DNA of 64,000 nucleotides from Tritrichomonas musculus (taxonomy: Eukaryota > Parabasalia > Tritrichomonadida > Tritrichomonadidae). The notes beneath the pieces are model-generated. The model was not told the DNA's origin. It was given only the letters and a program-made list of their open reading frames with translations, and ran no database searches. The position numbers were made by a program, and so were the translations under genes. The DNA is taken from positions 1,116,001 through 1,180,000 of the forward strand of contig JAPFFF010000013.1 of assembly GCA_039105265.1 (NCBI GenBank). The letters run 5' to 3'. This document shows positions 9,995 through 19,800 of the stretch, piece by piece; position 1 is the first letter of the stretch, and every line of letters begins with the position of its first letter.

Positions 9995-12687
9995 TTACTG
10001 CTTTAATAAGTCATAACCAAATCCTTCATAAAAAAATTCATTATTTTCTGGAATATTTTTGATTTTTTGCTTGTTTTTCTCAATTTCAGGTCTTTTTAGA
10101 AACTCTCCAGTCATCATTGGCTCCTGAAAAAAGTTATATGTGAAATCAATTGTTTTATATTGTTCATAAAAGTAATTATAAATTATTTTATTGTCTAGAT
10201 CATTCATTAAAATGATATCAATAACTTCACTTGCCAAATTTCCTGTTTTTTTGCCATTTTTTTCGATTTCTTCTTGAATTTTCTCTTTGTTTAACTTTTT
10301 TCCAGTGATTTTCTTTATTAAAACCAAACTTAGTAAAGCAGTTGATGGATGAAAGTCTCTTAATGATGACCTAGTCAATAAATCAATTGATTTTTCAAGA
10401 TTTGTGCTGACTTTCTCTCCATAGAAATAAATGTGGCCCAAATTGTACATTGAAACCGGATCATTTCCTTTACGAATTGCTTCTTCGAAATATTCAACAG
10501 GGTTCTTTTTATATTGGAAATGTTTATAAATGATTCCAAGATTATTTTTTGAATATTGATCATCAACATTTGAGCCGTTATTGTAATGATGAATTGCTTC
10601 ATCGATATTTCTTTTCACATGAATTCCTTGTGAATATATGACGCCCAAAACGAAATGAGAGTTAACACATCCATTCCTTGCAGACAGATGAAAGTAAAAA
10701 ATTGCTTTATTTATATTTTGATCAAGAAGCTCGCCGATATAATAGTTAAAGCCAAGTTTGAACTGTGCTTCTTCACAGCCATAATAATGACAACCTTTTT
10801 TAGCCCACCTAGTTTACAAAATACTCCAAGGTTGTATTGTGCTTCTGCATCGTTTTGATTTGCAGCAAGATAAAAATAATGAATTGCTTTGTTAATGATT
10901 CGTTGAATAAATTTGCCTTTATAATAAAGAGTTCCAAGGTTGAATTGTGCTTCTGCATGATTTTGATCTGAAGCGAGTGATAAATAATGAATTGCTTTGT
11001 TAATGTCTTTTTGAACAACTTTACCATTACAATAACAAAGGCTAAGGCTGAATTGTGCTTTTGCATGGTTTTTATCAGCTGTAATTTGCATATAATGAAG
11101 TGATTTATTGCTTTCTTTCAGATAATGATAGATAATTCCAATATTATACAGCGCTTCTACATAGTCTTTACTATTAACATCGAATTTGCTAGATGATATG
11201 TTATCAAAAAAAGCATGAGGAATTCTATTTTCTTCTTTAAAGTTTTTTGTACTTAAATCTTGTATAACTTGATAAAACAGTTGTTCATCATTCATCAAGA
11301 TTTGGATGAAATGATCTATAAATGCATTCTCAGTTGCATATTTTTTACTTAGCGCAAATATTGAATGCAAAATTTGTGATGAATAGCATTTATAAAATTT
11401 ATGAATTACGTACTCGATCGATGGTCGTGATGAACTTTCAATACTGATGCATTTTTCACATAATTTTCCAACTTCACAAAAATAGTCATCAAATTCATTT
11501 GAAATATTTTGATAGTATGGTTCATTAGGTGGATTCTTTTCCATAATAATGAAATACATAATGAGTCCCAACGAATAAATATCAACCTCATATGAATATC
11601 GTTTTGTTTTCATAACATCTGGATCAATATATACAGTGTTAAAATTTTTTGTGTTTTGTTCATCTTCGTTCGTCAGCATTCGATCGAAATCGGTCAAAAC
11701 AATTGTTTTGCTTTCATCAATAATGAAATTGCTTGGCTTAAGATCTCTGTAAATAAAACCGTTTTTGTGAAGGTATTTAACGATGTCAAGAAGTCCAAAT
11801 ATCATCATAATTTTGTCTTCTTTTGATAAACAAAGTTCTTTAATGTTATTCAATGAAATTCCATTGATGTATTCAACAAGCAAAAAGTTATCTTTCCCTA
11901 TTTCACCTGCACCATAATATTTCGTAATGAACGGATGATCAATCATTTTACAATTCCGTTTTTCGCGTTCAATCAAAAATGTTTCTTCTTGAAATCTTTT
12001 CAATGCAAGCAATTGTTCATGTTCAATATGATAAATCAAATCAACAAGTGATGATCCAGTTCCTAAATGTTTGATTTTTATATAGTTATGGTTGTTTAAT
12101 GGAATTTCTAAATTTTCTTCTTTTTCGTTTTCTTTAAAATTGCGGTTGTGATCGTTGTTGAGTTTGCAATAACTTTTCTTGACAATAAAACTCAAAATAC
12201 TTCGTCGAATTTCAATCCATATTTCGCAAATTGCTTCTTTTGCTGGATATTTCACTAGAAAAAATGATAAAAACTTTAAATATTCGTTTGTTGTAATGTT
12301 ATCATAAATTTCTCTCATTTCGCTCGATTCTCTTTCATTTATTTGTGTGTATTTGCTTAGAATTTCTGGAATTTCATCAGAAATTGTAATGATTAGGGAG
12401 TCTTTTTGATCTGTGAAGAAGTTTTGTAGAAATGAAATGTTTGTTTTCAAAACGATGATTATTGTTTTATCAAAACAAGCAGTCACGTATTCTTCATTGT
12501 TACATTCAATAATGTCAAATATAATTATTTGGGTTTCATTTTTTATGTCATTAATTAGAATTATGTCTTCAAGTTTGGATATAAAATATAATCTGAAATT
12601 TTGGTAAATTTTATTTAAATATTCATCTCTAAATTTAATCATTCCGTCATTGAAAATAGTTTGAAAGTTTACAAGATCAGAGTTCAT
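9995..12687 (-). CDS. Protein kinase with Sel1 repeats, split by one frameshift
   Basis: Paralogue of the gene at 530-4003. The ATG at 12687 is chosen because the longer frame starts with TTG at 12738. After ~200 residues of N-terminal region comes a kinase domain: LALKRFQEE (ATP lysine), IYRDLKPSN catalytic loop (YRD for HRD), then TDFDRML (DFD for DFG) and an SYEVDIYSLG helix. Sel1 repeats follow (AQFSLSLCYCNG, AQFNLGTLYYKG, AQYNLGVFCKLG). The frame breaks at a T6 run on the + strand (10796-10801). The other frame then continues the same pattern (AQFKLGFNYYIG, HFVLGVIYSQGIHV) to the stop at 9995 and ends like its paralogue (FFYEGFGYDL). A one-base sequencing or real indel would explain the split. 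YRD and DFD suggest altered catalysis. Confidence 0.82.
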
Positions 12688-13228
12688 TAAATATAAAACT
12701 TTATATTTTGTGTTGAAAATAATCGTTAATTTAAACAAAAACTCAATAATGAATATCTTGATTAGATATTATAATTATTTGATAAAATTTTTAATATATA
12801 TTTAAAAGTTTATTTTACAAATATTTTTTATTTTTTTTTTTTAATTATTATTATTCCTTTTTAAATGAAATAATAAGCATCAACTATTGAATTAATATTC
12901 AAAAAGTTTGTTTGAATTGATTGAAAATATAAACGTTCATTAAATTTTATTCAATCATTATTTTTGGACTGTTTTGATTATTGCTATTATATTAAATAAT
13001 TTTATGTCGATTATATCATTCAAAGTTTTTATGTTATAAAAAAGTTGATTTTCATCTAATTTTTCTTGGTTAATGTGTATATAATAATGTCTGAACAAAT
13101 TTTTGAAACTTTTATTATCCATCTTTAAAATAATTATCAAATAATGTATAAAAATCAACTAGGGTTTCATTTAGAATGTGATACATTAAATTTTAAAAAT
13201 TTACAAAACTAAAAAAGATGATTAACAT
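12688..13228. other. Intergenic DNA
   Basis: Very AT-rich spacer. A 66-codon minus-strand frame (12958-13158) has Asn/Ile/Lys-rich composition that could be a scrap of a trichomonad gene, but no domain can be named. Confidence 0.5.
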
Positions 13229-14449
13229 TTAATTTTTTCTAAGTTTCTTCCAATCTTCATTGTCAATATGCTCAAACAAGTATTGGTAAGTTACGTTTTG
13301 GTGCATAAGAGATCCATGAGTTGCAGTTGGGGCAACATGTTCAACATTAAAGCAATCAACCTGATAAGTAGTATTCCATTTATTGCATAAGTAATCGAAA
13401 CTCTCGCCATTAACTTCCATATCGCCTGGACCATATGAATATTGAAATTTTTTTTTAGATCGGTCAAGGTACGCCAATGTTTCAACTGCCGTATTATAAA
13501 CGATTGCTGTAGGAATATCAAAAGCCGGGGGAATATGAGATATATAATCCTCATTTGCTTCAAAAATTTTTGATATCGAAGGATCGCTATCGTAAATTCC
13601 TTCAACTTTCAAAGCTTTCTTCAATTCGCGGGCTGAATAATTATTTCCATTTTCATCTGTATAGAAGGTTCGATCGCCGAAAATTTCGTAATTTGGAAAA
13701 TGAATATCAACTCCACCGAGTTTTTGAGTAGAATCCGTAAGTTCGCCTATAAATCCAAGATATGGAATTGTTTTTGTTAAGACGACTGTAAATGTTAAGA
13801 AACTGCCGCCAATTGAAGGTGCTACTAATAAAGCTGAATCGATATATTTTTCTCTCCACTCTTTTGTAGTCTTGGTCATACAAAAATAATTTATAAACAT
13901 AGCTCCCATTGAATGTCCAATTAAAACAACTTTTTGGTTGTCGTTCTTTGTATAAGCTTCTTCAATTAGTTCTTTTACTTGGGTCCAAAAAGAATCTGGA
14001 TGGACCATCCCAAATCTCCAGTCAAATGGGATTCCAAATAATGATTCTCGTTCAACATATCCTCGGGATTTTAATACTTCGATAAATGAAGCATATGTTG
14101 GTATAATATGAAGTGTTTCCTCTAGTTCATCAGCATACGAAATTGCACCTAATCCGCCAAAATCAAAAGGGCCTATGGAAACACCATCTTTTTGGGTAAT
14201 TTGATTTGTTTCATTATTCCATTGAAGACCAAGACTTTCAAGAAGGCATTTATGGATGGGAGGAATTATCAATACATCGTTAACCCAAACGTAATCATCA
14301 ATAACTTTTGGACAATACCAAAATGGATGGCGAGTAACATTGCCACGAAGCTGTGTTCCCATTAGTCCTGGTACAAGCATAATTGGCTTACGTCCAATTG
14401 ATCCAATTGGCAATAATAATAAAATAAAATAGAAAAGAGAAAACTGCAT
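13229..14449 (-). CDS. LCAT/phospholipase-like secreted lipase
   Basis: 406 residues, an alpha/beta hydrolase of the lecithin:cholesterol acyltransferase family, which transfers or hydrolyses phospholipid acyl chains. Residues 1-19 are a hydrophobic signal peptide (MQFSLFYFILLLLPIGSIG), so the protein is secreted or lysosomal. Family landmarks: PIMLVPGLMGTQL (23-35, oxyanion region), GIPFDWRFG (139-147) and the nucleophile elbow GHSMG (178-182, Ser180). A likely acid is Asp343 in GPGDMEV; His378 in TATHGS is the probable catalytic His. Cys46/Cys68 and Cys355/Cys366 could form disulphides, and several Asn-x-Thr sites are present. Length fits the family and the gene looks intact. Confidence 0.9.
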   Translation of the reverse strand: MQFSLFYFILLLLPIGSIGRKPIMLVPGLMGTQLRGNVTRHPFWYCPKVIDDYVWVNDVLIIPPIHKCLLESLGLQWNNETNQITQKDGVSIGPFDFGGLGAISYADELEETLHIIPTYASFIEVLKSRGYVERESLFGIPFDWRFGMVHPDSFWTQVKELIEEAYTKNDNQKVVLIGHSMGAMFINYFCMTKTTKEWREKYIDSALLVAPSIGGSFLTFTVVLTKTIPYLGFIGELTDSTQKLGGVDIHFPNYEIFGDRTFYTDENGNNYSARELKKALKVEGIYDSDPSISKIFEANEDYISHIPPAFDIPTAIVYNTAVETLAYLDRSKKKFQYSYGPGDMEVNGESFDYLCNKWNTTYQVDCFNVEHVAPTATHGSLMHQNVTYQYLFEHIDNEDWKKLRKN

Positions 14450-14888
14450 TTAATAATATTTTTTATTTTACATTTTATTCAAATTTCAAACGGAAGCATT
14501 TTAGTCAATAAATTGCTACTATGTTATATTTCATTATATAATTTTAACTTTTTTTAGATTTCGAATATGAATTATGGATTGATTGAAATTTCAATGTTTT
14601 CAATATTTCAATAATTTATTTATAAATATATAAATAAAAAAAAATGATTTCTGACAGTTTTTTTATTAAATATAAATATAATAAATGTAATTTTATCCTT
14701 TACATTATAAATATAAATTATATTGATTATATAAATTAAATTATATTTAAAATTTTACGATGTAAATATAAACTTTATTTAAAAAATATTTTGACCAATC
14801 ATAAAAAATTCAATTGGTTATGGAAAATATGAAATTTTCATGAATATATGATCTTTGTTATAAAAATTTGTGATTTTAAAGTTAACAT
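14450..14888. other. AT-rich spacer ending in the hAT target duplication
   Basis: Holds the lipase promoter region and, at 14881-14888, the left copy of the 8-bp duplication GTTAACAT. Nothing else is recognised. Confidence 0.55.
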
Positions 14889-16138
14889 TAGTGTTGTTAA
14901 AAGTTATAGACAAAAATACAACCGAAATACAACCGAAATACCAAAAACAAAGTTAGTCAATTAAAGATTAAAACGATTAAATAACATTTAAAAAGTTTCT
15001 ATCATTGAAATTATGATAAGCAATTGAGAATAAATTTTTTATTTGATCAAAAGCTATTCTGAATTTTTGAGAATACCTAAGAAAATAAAAACATAACTTT
15101 TTGGTTGACAAAAATTAAAATAAACTCTATTTATCTTTATATTTATTAAATTTATTATTTTAAATATATAATTAATTACTAAAAAAAAATATATTTATAC
15201 TTGTTTGCAAATATAAAAAGCAATAAATTTTACAAGAAAATTGAATAACCTTTTTTCACAATATTTTTATAAATTTTATTTTGAAAATTTACTAAAAAAT
15301 AATTAAGATTAGCTCAAAAAAATCAAAAAAGATTAATTCAAATTTGCTTTAAAAATGTTTTTATATGTTTAAATTGGTCTTTAAAGTCTATTTTAATTTT
15401 TTTTGATTTTGACAGAGGTGCGAGAGCTAAAATAACGTATTTTTTATAATTTAATTTATATTTATCTCCATAAATAAAAAATATATATCAAAAACAATTT
15501 CAAAATTATTTATATATATATAAGTATTATTTTTAAAAATATAATCATTCATCATCATAAAATATTAAACACAAAAGCAATTTACTTCATCAAAAATCAT
15601 AAAAAAATCAATTTAACAAAAGCATGATTTATGAATCAATTTATTAATCGTAGAAATAATTATAACAATAAATGTTTAATAGTCTTTACTTATAAATTTA
15701 ATAAACAAGTTATTGTGCAGAGCAGAAAATGAAAAGAAATGCTATTAAAATGGAAAATATCGTCATACATCAATGATATATCAGTTTTAACATATTCATT
15801 TATATTTTATACATATATAAAATATTAGGTTAAAAATTGACGCCTAAATTTTTGGCGAAGAACAAAATGAGATAATTCTAAGGTTACTAAAATAATATGA
15901 CCAAAAATAAATTGAATTTTTATTATATTTTGAATTAACTTATTCACAATTTTTTAAAACATTCATATTTTATTCCCATCCAAAAATAATCCATTAATAT
16001 TTTGTAATTTTATTTTAAGCATAAATATATATTTATTTTTAAAATATTAAACAAATCTGAAATATGTTTTCAGCTCTCGCACCTCTATTTTGACAAAAGT
16101 CTGTTTGGAATTTTTGTATATAACTTTTAACAACACTA
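14889..16138. mobile_element. Non-autonomous hAT-like transposon
   Basis: A 20-bp terminal inverted repeat starting TAGTGTTGTTAAAAG (14889-14908) is exactly mirrored at 16119-16138. Both sides are flanked by the 8-bp direct duplication GTTAACAT (14881-14888 and 16139-16146). An 8-bp duplication and a terminus of the form TAGTG fit the hAT superfamily. No transposase frame is present. About 570 bp belong to this element once the nested insertion (15414-16086) is removed. Two near-copies of ACAACCGAAAT lie just inside the left end. Confidence 0.82.
15414..16086. mobile_element. Small transposon nested in the hAT-like element
   Basis: 673 bp with a perfect 15-bp inverted repeat AGAGGTGCGAGAGCT (15414-15428 and 16072-16086), flanked by the 8-bp direct duplication ATTTTGAC (15406-15413 and 16087-16094). 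It has no coding capacity and a very AT-rich interior, so it is a MITE-like element. The 8-bp duplication again suggests an hAT-type transposase acting in trans. It inserted after the surrounding element did. Confidence 0.82.
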
Positions 16139-16447
16139 GTTAACATCTTTTATTTAATAAAAAATGATTATTCATTCAGAAAAAATTCATCAACAAAAAT
16201 ATGCAATATATAATAATCTCTTCTTTAAAAAAATTTTATTTAAATAGCAAATTTGTATAATTTATTTAATAAAATATAACTATATATGAAGAATTAGTGA
16301 TTTTTAAAACGAAAAATATTATTTATTATTTGATCAATCTTAAAAAAAAATTTCCATAAAAAATGAAATCTATGGCAATATTAGTTGTTATTATACTAAA
16401 ATTCATAAAAATATTTGAAATGCTTTAAATTTTCTTACGTTTTTGTA

Positions 16448-16508
16448 TTTTCCGTTACGAAAATGAAAATTTCCGTTACGAAAGTGGATTTTTCCGTTAC
16501 AAAAGTGA
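16448..16508. repeat. Short tandem repeat TTCCGTTACGAAA
   Basis: Three imperfect tandem copies of a ~19-20-bp unit containing TTCCGTTACGAAA, a self-similar sequence (CGTTACG). It stands out from the AT-rich surroundings just left of the mariner element. Function unknown. Confidence 0.7.
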
Positions 16509-16807
16509 AACAGGTGTAATAAACAATTGTTTTTTTATTAATATATTTATGCATTCGTTCAATCTAGGTTTATTTTAAATTTCTTAAGATTCAATTTTTC
16601 AAATAAATTTTGTGAAATTGAATGAAATTGAGAGGTTGCTATAGTGTTTTTAAAAAATATTGATAAGAAATGAATTCAATAGTTAATCGTCGTTAACAAA
16701 AGTTATTTTATTTTTAAAATTTTTAATTTAAAAAGTTAAATTTCTTATCAATATTTTTTCGGCAATTGAAAAAGTTGATTTTTTATTAAAAATTAAAATT
16801 AAAATCT

Positions 16808-17190
16808 TACTTGATTGCCTTGCACTTCGAGGCATTGTTTCAATTTCTTTGGAAAAGAATCAATCAAAGAATTGTTTGTTGCTAAACTTAGATTATTCCA
16901 TACATAGAATAAAATTTGTGTTCAGGAAACATTTGCCATTTCAGCTCCAGGGATTTCAGGAAACATTATTGCTTTAACGCACATGAAATACTTGATTTCA
17001 TTTGTTAATATTTGTGGTCGGCAGGGTTGTGTTTTTTCTGGTCTCCCTTCATCAATCTATTTAGCTACTGCTTTGACGCAATTTAACGAAATACTTAATG
17101 CATCAGCTGTTTTGCTTTTATTAAAATTGTGCGATTGCAGAACCACTCGCGATTAAATTATAGCGTTCTTTTGTATTTTTTGGTAAAGAA
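16808..17190 (-). pseudogene. Mariner-like transposase remnant
   Basis: Read on the minus strand, the first part gives a helix-turn-helix stretch (ADALSISLNCVKAVAK, a stop, IDEGRPEKTQPCRPQILTNE), like the DNA-binding region and GRPxxxT-type AT-hook linker of Tc1/mariner transposases. The second part (NNLSLATNNSLIDSFPKKLK, then CLEVQGNQ) matches the usual C-terminus (W.N...I..LI.S.P.R.......G). The DDE core is missing and there are internal stops. Family assignment is from pattern recognition only. Confidence 0.6.
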
Positions 17191-17317
17191 AACATATAAA
17201 TAAAAGGTTAAAAGATTGACAAACAATTGATTAATAAATTCATGAATAGGTCATTAAATTTGAATGAATTTGAAACGAATTTTAAAATTCTCTCAAATTA
17301 TTTTTAATTCTCTAGGT

Positions 17318-17354
17318 ACAACTTTTTGAGTTAATAAACTACTCAAAAAGTTGT
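17318..17354. repeat. Hairpin with ACAACTTTTTGAG arms
   Basis: ACAACTTTTTGAG (17318-17330) pairs with CTCAAAAAGTTGT (17342-17354), with an outer TTCTCT/AGAGAA extension. It lies inside the mariner element, beside the stronger hairpin at 17377. Confidence 0.75.
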
Positions 17355-17376
17355 AAAACAGAGAACTAAAATAATT

Positions 17377-17419
17377 GAAGTAGCTTTTTGAAAGGCACAG
17401 CCTTTCAAAAAGCTACTTC
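17377..17419. repeat. Perfect 20-bp hairpin with 3-nt loop
   Basis: GAAGTAGCTTTTTGAAAGGC (17377-17396), loop ACA, then the exact reverse complement (17400-17419). This is a very stable stem in otherwise featureless AT-rich sequence. Confidence 0.9.
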
Positions 17420-17508
17420 ATTTATTTTTTTAAATAAATTTTCTCAATTTTTTCAATGAAACATGAAAATTTCTCTCAAATTTCTTATCAATTTTTAGGA
17501 CCACTATA

Positions 17509-17983
17509 TTAAAAAAAATTGTCCATTTTTCACCTCAATATAAAATCACAATTATTTTGGAGATGTATTAAGAAAACGAGTGTTCTTTTGTCATCATTAA
17601 ATAAATATAAATATCAACACATGGTGATTTAGAATTTTAAGAGAATTCACTGAAGAGGGGCCACGTTTTGTTGTGTTCAAACTATTTCAAATGATAAAAT
17701 ACTTGGTATTTTCAAAAAGTTCATTTTTCAATAAAAAAGGAATTAAAGATTTAGTAAAAAGTGGGAAATACTGGAATTATTACAAATTAACATATTTGCA
17801 CTTCAAATAACGAATTTCATAACCCACTTAATTTTAAAATTTAGAGCTTCATTTTGTCGTTATCCATTTATTTCCAGCATTATTCACTTTTTACCAAATC
17901 GTTAGCCTTGAAAAGTAAGTAAAACTCAGAAATCTTTGTAAACCTTGCCTTTTTTTCAAGATTCTTTAAAAGCAATTATTTTT
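17509..17983. other. AT-rich spacer up to the Maverick
   Basis: No gene recognised. The last five bases (17979-17983, TTTTT) are the left copy of the Maverick target-site duplication; the right copy is at 40240-40244. Confidence 0.6.
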
Positions 17984-18494
17984 AGTAGATATGTTAAGCA
18001 GGGTTTCGTAGCTTCGCCACTTCACCCTGCTTAAAGTTGTAACACCCCCCTCTTAACGATTCAACTCATGTCAAAACCTATGTTATCACCTCACGTTGAA
18101 CTCACGTTGAACTCATGTCAAAACCTATGTTATCACCTCACGTTGAACTCACGTCAAAACCCATGTTAACCCCTTTAACGCATCAACTCACGTTGAACTC
18201 ATGTTGAACTCATGTTGAACTCACGTTGAACTCATGTCAAAACCTATGTCACCACCTCATGTTGAACTCACGTCACAACACATGTTACCACCTCACCACA
18301 TCACCTCATCATCCAACTCACGTCACAACACATGTTACCACATCACCACATCACCTCACGTTGAACTCACGTCATCTAACTTAATGTGTCATAATACTTC
18401 ATTACATACTGGATAAAAACTTACAATCCCATTACATAATGTGTTTTGACTTTCATTTATATCAACATATTTTTAGCGTGCCTATTTTTGTTGC
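17984..18494 (+). repeat. Maverick left terminal inverted repeat
   Basis: 511 bp mirrored at 39740-40239. Its first ~50 bp contain an imperfect palindrome (AAGCAGGG...CCCTGCTT) that could be the protein-primed replication end or integrase site. Inside is an array of 11-bp units (TTGAACTCACG/TTGAACTCATG) mixed with TCAAAACCTATGTTA blocks. The left copy has one 11-bp unit more than the right. The inner edge (18485-18489) carries a TTTTT box pointing into the element. Confidence 0.95.
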
Positions 18495-18544
18495 ACCACA
18501 TCAACGCTTCACATAATGTGGTACATGTGTTTAAACAACATCAA

Positions 18545-19774
18545 ATGTCATATAGACGTGATGCAATACCAAATGAATCAATACCATTACCAATTGAAAC
18601 GGTGTATAACTCTGTTACGGATGCAATAACAACCAAAGATGAAGATGGACATAAAGATTACTTTCGTAATGGCATTGAACATTTCAATCAAATCTATTTT
18701 AACTACCCACCTGAGTGGAGGACATCTGATGTAGGTGAGAAGATAATTGGCGTACGTAACATGAGGATCAGCATAAGACAATGCATGCAATTAGAATTCG
18801 TATTGTATATTCGTAAATATAAACAAGATAAATTTAATGATATAGCTAAAGGTTTGGGATATAAACTTGATGATATGACTGATGAACAGATTCAAGATGT
18901 AGTCGATCGTATGGAAAGGGAAGATTGTAAAGTGTTTAGAATTCAATATATAAATGATATATTTAACGATATCAATGATTTCATTAGAGATTTACATGAT
19001 ACTGTTAAACAAGAAAACATTTATAACAAACTTCTTAGTGACATATATGATTCAGACCAAACTAATGATGATAAGATAGCAGCATATGAACAATTAGATG
19101 AAGATAAAAATAACTACTATCTCATTTGCTTACGAAATGATATACCATTCCATATTAATAATGATGCTGAAGGTGAATATCTTATTAATGACTTTAGTGC
19201 TGTAGTTGAAATAGGTGATACTACCATACTTACATTTTCATCACCTCAGAATGAATATGATGAATACTATGTTGATTTCATGATGACAGCTGATAATAAT
19301 GATGCAACCTATAAGAAATTCTATATGTGGGATGATGATAATGATGAACCTTTACCTTATGCTGCACTCAATCCAGGTGAATTAGATCTTGATATATACG
19401 ATGATGATACTGTTAATGATAGATTTGAGTTTGATACAGCGTGTTACTTTCATATTGGCGATAACAACCCATATCGTAATAGCATTCATCATATAACTAA
19501 GTTCCATCGTGAATTAGAGTTCAAACACATATTAACCAACTTACAATGTGAAGTAGCAGCATCATTTGCATCACAATCCAATCATAACCTCATTGGAAGA
19601 ACTAATGAAGCATACACCCCAATCAAATACTATAAGTTGAATGACAATGATGATAAGTTCTGGATTGAACTCTACGATAGAAATGAAATAGATATACCAG
19701 TTGCATTTGAAGACTTCTTTATGTTTACAATGGATGTAGTACTATTGCAGAATCGTAAGTTAATATATAGTTAA
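18545..19774 (+). CDS. Maverick hypothetical protein p410
   Basis: First gene inside the left end. The frame is open from an ATG at 18446 within the terminal repeat, but the likelier start is 18545 (MSYRRDAIPNE). It has the CATCAAATG context shared by other genes of the element and leaves the repeat non-coding; a hydrophobic leader would exist only with the upstream start. About 409 residues, strongly acidic with many Asp/Asn pairs and no recognised domain. The pattern YYVDFMMTADNNDATYKKF and a C-terminal DIPVAFEDFFMFTMDVVLL look beta-rich, as in a structural or virion protein. It is followed 26 bp later by the integrase. No protease motif was seen. Confidence 0.75.
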   Translation: MSYRRDAIPNESIPLPIETVYNSVTDAITTKDEDGHKDYFRNGIEHFNQIYFNYPPEWRTSDVGEKIIGVRNMRISIRQCMQLEFVLYIRKYKQDKFNDIAKGLGYKLDDMTDEQIQDVVDRMEREDCKVFRIQYINDIFNDINDFIRDLHDTVKQENIYNKLLSDIYDSDQTNDDKIAAYEQLDEDKNNYYLICLRNDIPFHINNDAEGEYLINDFSAVVEIGDTTILTFSSPQNEYDEYYVDFMMTADNNDATYKKFYMWDDDNDEPLPYAALNPGELDLDIYDDDTVNDRFEFDTACYFHIGDNNPYRNSIHHITKFHRELEFKHILTNLQCEVAASFASQSNHNLIGRTNEAYTPIKYYKLNDNDDKFWIELYDRNEIDIPVAFEDFFMFTMDVVLLQNRKLIYS

Positions 19775-19779
19775 TAACA

Positions 19780-19784
19780 TTTTT
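19780..19784 (+). promoter_or_regulatory. T5 box before integrase
   Basis: TTTTT 16 nt before the ATG at 19801, with TCAAATG at the start. One of nine such boxes in the element. Confidence 0.5.
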
Positions 19785-19800
19785 ACTTTGCATTGATCAA

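Larger units (their letters stand above)
16640..17508. mobile_element. Decayed mariner/Tc1-type element
   Basis: Ends are imperfect inverted repeats: TATAGTG...TTGATAAGAAAT from 16640 on the left and its mirror (ATTTCTTATCAA...CACTATA) ending at 17508. The outer TA on each side fits the TA target duplication of Tc1/mariner elements. The interior carries a broken minus-strand transposase (16808-17190) and a strong hairpin (17377-17419). At ~0.87 kb it is internally deleted. Confidence 0.7.

Noticed and set aside
18234-18416. Identical 60-codon frames in both Maverick ends (also 39818-40000)
   Set aside because: They lie in the tandem-repeat part of the terminal repeats and exist twice only because the ends are inverted copies; no start context or domain.
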